The notes under the pieces were generated by a model. It saw only the letters and a list, made by a program, of their open reading frames with translations. It ran no database searches and had not been told where the DNA came from. Positions 15,791 to 22,001 of a stretch of DNA of 22,001 nucleotides are shown here, piece after piece; within the stretch, counting starts at the first letter, position 1; every line of letters begins with the position of its first letter. The translations under genes and the position numbers were made by a program. The DNA is from a virus. Location: the IMG/VR virus record IMGVR_UViG_3300035190_000171, positions 1-22,001 of that record; one strand, written 5' to 3'.

Positions 15791-16973
15791 AATTGACGGC
15801 ATGAAAAAGAAAACCAAGGCTGCTACACGTGATCCTATTTTTGCAGATGAAAAATCAATGGGCACAGAGCCAGTTTGGGATACTGAACGTGCGCTTGTAA
15901 TGGAAGATGATGAATTTGATCACTACATGCGAGAAAGTTTGCGTTATTACAACTATTTCTATTCAAGTAAAGAACTTAAAAAATATCTTGTTGACTGGCT
16001 AAAACAAACAGCAGGTGTTGCTCATAAATTAGATGCCGCAACTATTACACGTTTTGCAAAAAGTACAGATGGATATACTCCATTGACTGCACCGGCATTG
16101 ATCAAAGCACACACCTGCGGCATGCCATTACGTGAGCGTGAAATTAAGTATATTATTAGCGCGGTTAATAAAGCATTGGTATTAGATGACGCAGATGAAA
16201 AAGTAATCGAAGTGGTTGCTGACAAAACTAAGCCGGCGGTTAGGGTGCCTACCATTCAAGATCGTATGAATGAGATTGCCAGCAAGCATACTCTATACTT
16301 TGAAGAACTTGAAGATAGTCTATACGAGGGTGCTGCAGTGGATCCTCGAGCATATGAGTATCTGTCAAGCAAAGCAGTACCACAGGCAATGTTAGGTAAG
16401 ATACAGGCAGTATTTGAACGTCGTTATGCTGAAATTACAGAAGCTAAAACAACCAAAGATGAAGATCTTAAGGATGCTTATGCCTATATGAAAGCCGCAG
16501 ATTGGAAACGTTATGATACGTTCTATACTAAGTTGTTTGAAGGTATTGCACAGTACGCTCAGGTTAAAAAAGCAACTAAGCGAGCAGCAGTGCGTAAGCC
16601 ACCACAGAAAGAGAAACTTGTGGCTAAACTTAAGTATATGAAAAATGACCCTATAACTAAACTAGTAAGTGTTAGTCCTGTAGATATCGTTGGGGCACAA
16701 GAGCTTTGGGTATATAATACTAAGACACGTAAACTAGGCAAATACGTTGCTGAGGGGATGGGTGGAGCACTGGGTGTTAAAGGTACTGCTATAACAGGTT
16801 TTAACGAGTCTACAAGCGTACAAAAAACTCTGCGCAAGCCAGAGGTGCAGTTGAAAGAATTTATGGCTGCAAGCAAGATTCAATTGCGTAAGTTTTTAGA
16901 TGATATCAAAGCAACTGACATTAAACTCAACGGACGTATCAATCCAGATACTATCCTACTAAAAGTCCAATAG
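15780..16973 (+). CDS. Conserved-type phage protein of unknown function, 397 residues
   Basis: 397 residues, helical and highly charged in the first 290, with a basic stretch KKATKRAAVRKPPQKEK (about 263-279). A smaller mixed alpha/beta C-terminal region follows, with VSPVDIVGAQELWVYNTKTR and YVAEGMGGALGVKG, ending in the conserved-looking INPDTILLKVQ. I have an impression of similar proteins in marine T4-like phages, but no name or function. Lysine-rich patches suggest nucleic acid contact; that is inference. The ATG overlaps the preceding gene by 11 bases and has an AGGA about 8 bases upstream. It should be transcribed from the strong sigma70 promoter at 15590, so it belongs to the early cassette despite its structural neighbours. 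Confidence 0.72.
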   Translation: MAIKIDGMKKKTKAATRDPIFADEKSMGTEPVWDTERALVMEDDEFDHYMRESLRYYNYFYSSKELKKYLVDWLKQTAGVAHKLDAATITRFAKSTDGYTPLTAPALIKAHTCGMPLREREIKYIISAVNKALVLDDADEKVIEVVADKTKPAVRVPTIQDRMNEIASKHTLYFEELEDSLYEGAAVDPRAYEYLSSKAVPQAMLGKIQAVFERRYAEITEAKTTKDEDLKDAYAYMKAADWKRYDTFYTKLFEGIAQYAQVKKATKRAAVRKPPQKEKLVAKLKYMKNDPITKLVSVSPVDIVGAQELWVYNTKTRKLGKYVAEGMGGALGVKGTAITGFNESTSVQKTLRKPEVQLKEFMAASKIQLRKFLDDIKATDIKLNGRINPDTILLKVQ

Positions 16974-16979
16974 CCAATA

Positions 16980-17024
16980 TATCCTGTTATACTATAAACA
17001 TAATAAATATAGTATAACAGGATA
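16980..17024 (+). promoter_or_regulatory. Perfect 17-bp inverted repeat hiding the gp13 ribosome site
   Basis: The left arm is at 16980-16996 and the right arm at 17008-17024, exact inverted copies around an 11-base loop. The right arm contains AGGA (17019-17022), 7 bases before the ATG at 17030. In any mRNA read through from the upstream early gene the ribosome site would be buried in a 17-bp stem. An mRNA starting from the late box in the loop would lack the left arm and be free. No T tract follows, so it is not a simple terminator. Confidence 0.8.
17002..17009 (+). promoter_or_regulatory. Late promoter box inside the hairpin loop
   Basis: AATAAATA differs from the T4 late consensus at one position and sits in the loop and first bases of the right arm. 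With T4 spacing the mRNA would begin near 17015, inside the right arm, leaving the ribosome site at 17019-17022 exposed. Confidence 0.65.
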
Positions 17025-17029
17025 ATACA

Positions 17030-17920
17030 ATGGCCACACCAACCGGTAATCTAACAGCTAATTTAAGCCTTACAACAGACAGTTTATTTAATCCCGCTAC
17101 AGGAACCGGAGCAGGGCATATTGCTTTTGATCCTACTCCACTTACAGCAACAGAAGCACAAAAAAATGATATTATTGACTATGTGCGATTTAGACTAGGT
17201 GACGGTATGGTAGATATCGAAGCAGATAGGGACCACTACTATATGGGCATTAGGCAAGCTCTTATTCGCTATAGACAAAAAAGCTCAAACAGTGTTGAGG
17301 AAAGCTATGCGTTCTTAGACATACATCCTGAAACTCAAGAATACATACTTCCGCAAGAAATTATGAATGTGCGTGCTATGTACCGTCGTGGTATAGGTAG
17401 TGTCACAGGAACAACAGCTAGTCAATTTGAGCCATTTGCATCAGGATACCTAAACACCTATATGCTACAAGCAGGAAGAGTTGGTGGCTTGGTAAATTTT
17501 GAACTATTTGCAGGCTATCAAGAATTAGCTATGAAAATGTTTGGCGGATACATACAATTTTCCTGGAATAAAGTAACTAAAAAACTTATCTTAACTCGCA
17601 AAATACCTAACTTCGGACAAAATTACAACGAGAACATCAGCGAAAGCGTTTTGCTGCACATCGACAACTATAAACCAGACCAAATGCTGCTAGCAGATCA
17701 TACTGCACTACCGTGGATTCAAGATTACACCTTGGCATTTGTTATGATAGCAGTGGGTAATGCACGTGAAAAATTTTCCACTATTGCCGGACCAGGCGGC
17801 GGCACTAGCTTAAATGGTACTCAACTCAAAACAGAAGGCCAAGCAATGCTAGACAAATTAGATGACGATATTAAAAACTATGTTGATGGTGGAATGCCGT
17901 TGACTTGGATCACAGGCTAA
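17030..17920 (+). CDS. gp13-like neck protein
   Basis: 296 residues, close to the 309 of T4 gp13. Key stretches are DIIDYVRFRLGDGMVDIEAD (47-66), ALIRYRQKSSNSVEESYAFL (77-96), YILPQEIMNVRAMYRRG (about 104-120), a central AYQE-type segment with FSWNKVTKKLILTRK, and the end LPWIQDYTLAFVMIAVGNAR with YVDGGMPLTWI. I recognise this order from neck proteins of marine T4-like phages. gp13 and gp14 close the portal after DNA packaging and allow the tail to join. It has a clear AGGA ribosome site, but that lies in the arm of a long inverted repeat with a late promoter in the loop. It is separated from its gp14 and gp15 partners by an early cassette and by strand. Confidence 0.72.
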   Translation: MATPTGNLTANLSLTTDSLFNPATGTGAGHIAFDPTPLTATEAQKNDIIDYVRFRLGDGMVDIEADRDHYYMGIRQALIRYRQKSSNSVEESYAFLDIHPETQEYILPQEIMNVRAMYRRGIGSVTGTTASQFEPFASGYLNTYMLQAGRVGGLVNFELFAGYQELAMKMFGGYIQFSWNKVTKKLILTRKIPNFGQNYNENISESVLLHIDNYKPDQMLLADHTALPWIQDYTLAFVMIAVGNAREKFSTIAGPGGGTSLNGTQLKTEGQAMLDKLDDDIKNYVDGGMPLTWITG

Positions 17921-17935
17921 CCAAAACTCTAGACC

Positions 17936-17963
17936 TTGCGGTATATTTGTAATAAAATATACA
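17936..17963 (+). promoter_or_regulatory. Possible weak sigma70 promoter for the dNMP kinase
   Basis: TTGCGG at 17936-17941 and TATACA at 17958-17963 are 16 bases apart. A perfect 8-bp inverted repeat, GTATATTT (17941-17948) and AAATATAC (17955-17962), fills the spacer and overlaps the -10, a position where an operator could act. No late box is evident, which would fit an early nucleotide-metabolism gene. Confidence 0.4.
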
Positions 17964-17982
17964 TACTATCAGGGGATTTTTA

Positions 17983-18645
17983 ATGAGTTCAATCATCGCT
18001 ATCTGTGGCTTTATGGGGTCAGGCAAGGACACTATTGCTGACTATCTAGTTAATTTTCATGGTTACAAACGAGAAAGTTTTGCCAACAGTCTTAAAGATG
18101 CTGTTAGCGTAGTGTTTGGCTGGGATCGTGAGATGTTAGAAGGTCGTACTAAACAATCTAGAGAATGGCGCGAACAAAAAGACGAATGGTGGAGTGCAAG
18201 ACTAAAGCAGGATATCACTCCAAGATGGGTATTACAGTATTGGGGCACTGAAGTAGTTCGTAAAGGATTTCATGACGACATGTGGGTAGCTAGTTTAGAG
18301 CACAGACTACTATCTAGTAAAGACGATATTGTTATCACTGATTGCCGATTTCCTAACGAAATACGAGCACTTAAAAACGTCGGTGCTATTGTACTTAGAG
18401 TTAAACGTGGTCCAGAACCAGCATGGTACAATCATGCTAAAAACTACAATAAAGGAATAAAACGTATTGGTTGGGCATTAGGTAAAACCGAGCTTGAAAA
18501 AGCCAAAGTTCATGCTAGCGAATATAGTTGGGTAGGCAGTAAGTTTGACTATGTTGTTGAAAACGATACTACATTAGACGACTTATATACCAGAGTTGAA
18601 GATATACTAAAAGTCAGGAACCAAATCACCTTGACGCCAGCCTAA
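17983..18645 (+). CDS. Deoxynucleoside monophosphate kinase (T4 gp1-like)
   Basis: 220 residues, near the 241 of T4 gp1. A P-loop, GFMGSGKDT, occupies residues 9-17. The DITPRWVLQYWGTEVVR segment (77-93) and TDCRFPNE (119-126) are typical of the phage dNMP kinase family, followed by EPAWYNHAKN near 145. The enzyme phosphorylates dNMPs, including modified ones in T4, to dNDPs for phage DNA synthesis, in the cytoplasm. An AGGGG lies about 8 bases before the ATG. In T4 gene 1 also lies beside tail genes, so the location is not unusual. The last 39 bases overlap the C-terminal coding region of the minus-strand zinc protein, so the tail of this kinase (NQITLTPA) may be a by-product of that overlap. 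Confidence 0.88.
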   Translation: MSSIIAICGFMGSGKDTIADYLVNFHGYKRESFANSLKDAVSVVFGWDREMLEGRTKQSREWREQKDEWWSARLKQDITPRWVLQYWGTEVVRKGFHDDMWVASLEHRLLSSKDDIVITDCRFPNEIRALKNVGAIVLRVKRGPEPAWYNHAKNYNKGIKRIGWALGKTELEKAKVHASEYSWVGSKFDYVVENDTTLDDLYTRVEDILKVRNQITLTPA

Positions 18646-18960
18646 CCCTTCTCGAGCTACTTCAAATTGACAGTTAGCACAGATAGTTTTTAGATTATGC
18701 ACAGCACTGTTATTTAGATTGCCGTCGATATAATAGACAAATAACTGTTCTTTATATTTTGCCTTAAAGCCACACTTTTCACAGTGTGGTTTCTTTTTGT
18801 ATCCTCCTACAGCCCAACTAGGCAACTGTGGTTTTAACTTCCTTTCTTTGCGAATACATCCGTTACAACGTGTTCTAAAATGCGTGATTTCACCTCGCTG
18901 GTAATTGATAGCTGCAGGCATTTTACCACATGATTTGCATAAAGGACGATATAACATCAT
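18607..18960 (-). CDS. HNH-like zinc protein with altered active site
   Basis: 117 residues from the ATG at 18960. Four CxxC pairs are visible: C8/C11, C32/C35, C60/C63 and C94/C97, enough for two zinc sites. Residues 75-97 follow the HNH pattern (VYYIDGN, then NL and CANC), but the usual first catalytic His is Tyr (YY at 76-77) and the final His is Gln, so nuclease activity is doubtful. I recall similar proteins in marine T4-like phages, ending in GDLxPDF as here. The frame stays open upstream to a TTG at 19056, but that stretch overlaps the sheath late promoter and does not look coding, so the shorter start is chosen. The 3' end overlaps the dNMP kinase by 39 bases. It may be a DNA-binding regulator or a decayed homing nuclease. 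Confidence 0.65.
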   Translation of the reverse strand: MMLYRPLCKSCGKMPAAINYQRGEITHFRTRCNGCIRKERKLKPQLPSWAVGGYKKKPHCEKCGFKAKYKEQLFVYYIDGNLNNSAVHNLKTICANCQFEVAREGLGWRQGDLVPDF

Positions 18961-18961
18961 G

Positions 18962-18969
18962 TATTTATG
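18962..18969 (-). promoter_or_regulatory. Possible late box directly before the zinc protein
   Basis: The minus strand reads CATAAATA one base before the ATG pair at 18960 and 18957. A T4-type start would fall near 18956, at the second ATG, so the message would be leaderless or the box is chance. No Shine-Dalgarno sequence precedes the ATG. Confidence 0.3.
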
Positions 18970-19028
18970 ACAACTAGCATTATGAACCTTTGCAAAGGCA
19001 TAATAACCAACCAAAATTTTAGTATCTC

Positions 19029-19036
19029 GATAAATA
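19029..19036 (+). promoter_or_regulatory. Late promoter box for the sheath gene (GATAAATA)
   Basis: GATAAATA differs from the T4 late consensus at one position. The start would be near 19042, with AAGGA (19056-19060) as ribosome site 10 bases before the ATG at 19071. Confidence 0.7.
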
Positions 19037-19070
19037 AAATAAAGCATTAATAACAAAGGAATACAAAACT

Positions 19071-22001
19071 ATGGCACTAATTTCCCCAGGTGTAGAAGTA
19101 ACGGTAATAGACGAAAGTCAATTTACCCCAACCGCTGCAGGCACAATTGCATACGTGTTACTTGCAACAGCACAAGATAAAGCTACCCCTCAAGGTACAG
19201 CAGCTCTCGGCACATTGTCTTCAGCTGCAAACAGAATTACTACAGTAACCAGTCAACGAGAATTGGTTAGTTTGTTCGGAGCACCAAGATTTGAACTTGA
19301 TGCTGCAGGTAACCCAGTTAACGGTAGTGAAATAAACGAATACGGGCTATTGGCTGCATACTCTGCATTAGGAGTTTCGAATCAAATATACGTACAGCGT
19401 GCAGGTATTGATTTAAATGAACTCGATGGCACAAGCATTCGTCCTACTGGTCAAGCATCTGATGGAACTTATTGGTTCGATCTTGCAACTACAGCCTGGG
19501 GAATTTTTGAATGGAGTTCAACAGGATTTATACAACAGATTCCGGATGTTATCACAAATCCTGCATTTTTAAACGCAGGGGTACCATTAAGCTCATATGG
19601 TGTTATTGGTACCTACGCAGTAGTAGCTACTAGCACTAGCAATCCTATTTATTATAAAGGTTGGAATAATGTTTGGGTGTTAGTAGGAAGCGACAGTTGG
19701 TTAACGGCTACTCCTATTGTAACAGGTACTGTTGCAAACCCATCTAATCTAGCAATAGGACAAAAATTTGTTATTAACGGATCAAACGTAGACATTACTG
19801 GTACTACTGTAGCAGATGTTGCAGATGACATTACTGGCGCCGCTATTGTGGGAGTTTCAGCTCGTGCAAATGCAGAAGGATTTGTTGAAATTTTTGCAAC
19901 CAGCACGTCAGCAAGTACAGGTAATGTATTACTACCAGATGGTAAAATATCAATACAATCAGGCACAACAGTAGGTGCTACTGATGCTGCTGGACTTTTA
20001 GGATTACTACAAGCAGACATTGCCACAGTAGCAGGAAATGTTTACACATATAACTCACCAGTAGTAGCATTTGATACATTCAGAAACACTCCGGCTTGGA
20101 GAACAACGGATGTAACACCTCGTCCTTTTGGATCAGTTTGGTTCAAAACATCTGCAGCAGGTCAGGGTGCTAACTGGGCAATTAAACGTTATGAGGCAGT
20201 TATAGGTCAGTTTGTACTACAATCAGCACCTTTGTTTGACTCAGACAATGCAGCAATATTAGAATTAGATCCAGTAGGTGGCGGTGCAGGAATTGCCTTA
20301 GGTTCAGTGTATATAAAATATGATACCTTAGGTAATAACACAGGAACATTTAAAACATTTATTAAAGATGTTACAGGTATTGTAAAAGTCACAGGACCTA
20401 CCCCGGCAATACCGCTAGTATTTACTAGTGGCAATGTTTTCCGATTAGAAGCAAGTGTTCCTGGTACAGATGCAACGGTGACTGCAACAATTACATTATC
20501 GGGTACTACAGCAACTTCATTTGTAGGTGACATTTTGTCTGCTAATTTACCAAACATTGTTGCATCAGTCGAAGCAACAAATGCAGTAAGTATTAGTCAC
20601 TTAGCAGGCGGAACAATTAGATTTGAAGCAGTTACAGGTACCCCTTTAACCACAGCTGGCTGGACAACATCAAGTCGTGTACAGACAATTACTGCAGGAG
20701 TAGCGTGGTTAGCAAGTCCGTTCACTGCATTAACATATACATTTAGTACCACTGAGCCATTCAGTAATCCAGCCGACGGCGCATTGTGGTACTATAATAC
20801 TGCATTAGAAGTTGACATTATGATTAATGATGGCAGCAGTTGGAAAGGCTATCAGAACGTATCCAATGATGCTCGCGGATTTGATCTAACAACAACAGAT
20901 CCAGCTGGTCCAATTTTATCACCAACTCAACCAAGAGATCAAAGCGATGGCACAACAGTAGTAGCAGGCGATTTATGGATTAATACTGCTGATTTAGAAA
21001 ATTACCCGGTAATTAGTCGATATAATGGCACAGTGTGGGAACTACTTGACAATACCGATTCAGTCAGTATTGACGGCATTTCATTTGCTGATGCACGTTG
21101 GGCACCTAACGGAACAACGAATCCAATAACTGATGACGTACCTACAATTGTAAGTTTGTTGACCAGCAACTACTTAGATGATGATGCTCCGGACTATCGT
21201 TTATTCCCAAGAGGCTCACTATTGTTTAATACACGTCGAAGCGGGTTCAATGTTAAACGTTTTGAAAGCCAATATTTTGCTGAAGCCGAAAATCCACCAA
21301 CAGAACTCGGTGCATGGGTAAGTTCTAGCGGTATTGACAGTGACGGTGTTGCATATTTTGGACATTGGGCACAGCGCAACACTATAGTTGAGTCCCTAAA
21401 GTCAGCAATTATTTCAAGTGTTGAATTACGTGAAGAACAGCAACAATTTAACCTAATTTGTTGCCCAGGTTACCCAGAGCTAATCAGTGATATGATTACC
21501 TTAAATAATGAGCGCCTACAAACAGCGTTTATCATTGGTGATAGTCCGATGTCACTAGATTCAAGTAGTACAACACTTGACAATTGGGCTAGAAATAATA
21601 ACTTAGCAACGGAAAACGGATTAGACGGTCTAGTAAGCAGAAGTGAATACTTAGGTATATACTATCCAAGCGGATTAGCAACTAATCTAGACGGAAACAC
21701 TGTAGCTGTTCCGCCGAGTCATATGATGTTGCGCACATTTATTCGTAGTGATAACATTAGCTTTCCGTGGTTTGCACCAGCAGGTGTTCGCCGTGGATTA
21801 ATTGACAACGTAACAGCAATTGGGTTTATTGATATAACACAGGGTAATTTGTTCCGTAGTATCGGTGTAACAAACGGGTTACGTGATATTCTGTACACTA
21901 ATAATGTTAACCCAATTACTGTACTACCTGGTGTAGGATTAGTAGCATACGGTCAAAAAACCCGTGCAGCACAGACATCAGCAATGGATCGTATTAATGT
22001 A
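19071..22001 (+). CDS. Tail sheath protein (gp18-like), open at the right edge
   Basis: 977 residues are visible with no stop before the window ends; T4 gp18 has 659 in total. The N-terminus (ALISPGVEVTVIDESQF, then TIAYVLLATAQDK) and the last 220 residues (HWAQRNTIVESLKSAI, CCPGYPELISDM, NLATENGLDGLVSRSEYLGI, AVPPSHMMLRTF, FPWFAPAGVRRGLIDN, GLRDILY) are clearly sheath. The sheath contracts to drive the tail tube through the host envelope. The middle is swollen by inserted modules: four GxxWF/LW units with aromatic YNGTVW-like ends (residues about 124-155, 350-389, 563-597, 633-662) and two similar beta domains (about 222-314 and 460-524). These probably decorate the outer face of the sheath. 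The start is set by a late box and AAGGA. Confidence 0.9.
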   Translation, partial: MALISPGVEVTVIDESQFTPTAAGTIAYVLLATAQDKATPQGTAALGTLSSAANRITTVTSQRELVSLFGAPRFELDAAGNPVNGSEINEYGLLAAYSALGVSNQIYVQRAGIDLNELDGTSIRPTGQASDGTYWFDLATTAWGIFEWSSTGFIQQIPDVITNPAFLNAGVPLSSYGVIGTYAVVATSTSNPIYYKGWNNVWVLVGSDSWLTATPIVTGTVANPSNLAIGQKFVINGSNVDITGTTVADVADDITGAAIVGVSARANAEGFVEIFATSTSASTGNVLLPDGKISIQSGTTVGATDAAGLLGLLQADIATVAGNVYTYNSPVVAFDTFRNTPAWRTTDVTPRPFGSVWFKTSAAGQGANWAIKRYEAVIGQFVLQSAPLFDSDNAAILELDPVGGGAGIALGSVYIKYDTLGNNTGTFKTFIKDVTGIVKVTGPTPAIPLVFTSGNVFRLEASVPGTDATVTATITLSGTTATSFVGDILSANLPNIVASVEATNAVSISHLAGGTIRFEAVTGTPLTTAGWTTSSRVQTITAGVAWLASPFTALTYTFSTTEPFSNPADGALWYYNTALEVDIMINDGSSWKGYQNVSNDARGFDLTTTDPAGPILSPTQPRDQSDGTTVVAGDLWINTADLENYPVISRYNGTVWELLDNTDSVSIDGISFADARWAPNGTTNPITDDVPTIVSLLTSNYLDDDAPDYRLFPRGSLLFNTRRSGFNVKRFESQYFAEAENPPTELGAWVSSSGIDSDGVAYFGHWAQRNTIVESLKSAIISSVELREEQQQFNLICCPGYPELISDMITLNNERLQTAFIIGDSPMSLDSSSTTLDNWARNNNLATENGLDGLVSRSEYLGIYYPSGLATNLDGNTVAVPPSHMMLRTFIRSDNISFPWFAPAGVRRGLIDNVTAIGFIDITQGNLFRSIGVTNGLRDILYTNNVNPITVLPGVGLVAYGQKTRAAQTSAMDRINV

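Noticed and set aside
18987-18998. 12-base palindrome CCTTTGCAAAGG as an operator or hairpin control of the sheath ribosome site
   Set aside because: It is short, could arise by chance in AT-rich DNA, and pairing of its half with the sheath ribosome site covers only 6 bases.
18961-19056. N-terminal extension of the HNH-like zinc protein to a TTG at 19056
   Set aside because: The added residues are unlike the rest, the stretch overlaps the sheath gene's late promoter, and the ATG at 18960 starts right before the first zinc motif.
19652-21382. Minus-strand frames opposite the sheath gene
   Set aside because: The plus frame is an unmistakable sheath protein, and the minus frames have no independent support.

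Overview
The window looks like part of the virion-structure region of a T4-like (contractile-tailed) marine bacteriophage with an AT-rich genome. The reasons are recognisable T4-type neck proteins (gp13-, gp14- and gp15-like), a tail sheath gene (gp18-like), a gp1-like dNMP kinase, very long repetitive tail-fibre-type proteins, and repeated T4-type late-promoter boxes (xATAAATA or xCTAAATA) just upstream of the structural genes. Low GC and family resemblance suggest a marine host such as Pelagibacter-like bacteria or cyanobacteria, but the host cannot be read from the sequence.

Layout. Positions 1-394 hold the 3' end of a structural-type gene, closed by a clear intrinsic terminator. From 485 to 11281 a plus-strand late block encodes appendage proteins: three small ones (485-1834), a 713-residue fibre protein (1867-4008) and a 2382-residue fibre protein (4133-11281) built of repeated beta modules, including a YadA-head-like run of 16-residue repeats. 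A DUF115/GT42-like protein follows (11293-12030). A minus-strand late operon, read from about 15270 down to 12025, encodes a gp14-like neck protein, a gp15-like sheath stabiliser and a Nudix hydrolase. Back on the plus strand is a small early-type cassette (15324-16973) with two near-consensus sigma70 promoters. It runs into the gp13-like neck gene (17030-17920), then the dNMP kinase (17983-18645). A minus-strand zinc/HNH-like protein overlaps the kinase tail to tail. The sheath gene (19071 to the right edge, open) closes the window.

How it fits together. Host-type promoters drive the cassette at 15.3-17.0 kb and perhaps the kinase; late boxes drive the virion genes. Where the early cassette reads into the neck gene there is a perfect 17-bp inverted repeat whose right arm holds the ribosome-binding site and whose loop holds a late promoter. 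This is the arrangement known from T4 gene e, soc and 49, where early read-through mRNA is kept silent and late mRNA is translated. The giant fibre gene has a separate leader with a possible 15-codon upstream ORF. A short module with a W(Y/F)-type core followed by Y-D/N-G-x-x-W recurs in the neck, sheath, sheath-stabiliser and fibre proteins, suggesting modules have spread between virion genes. No tRNA, CRISPR array, insertion sequence or origin was found, and no gene-free stretch longer than about 125 bases exists.
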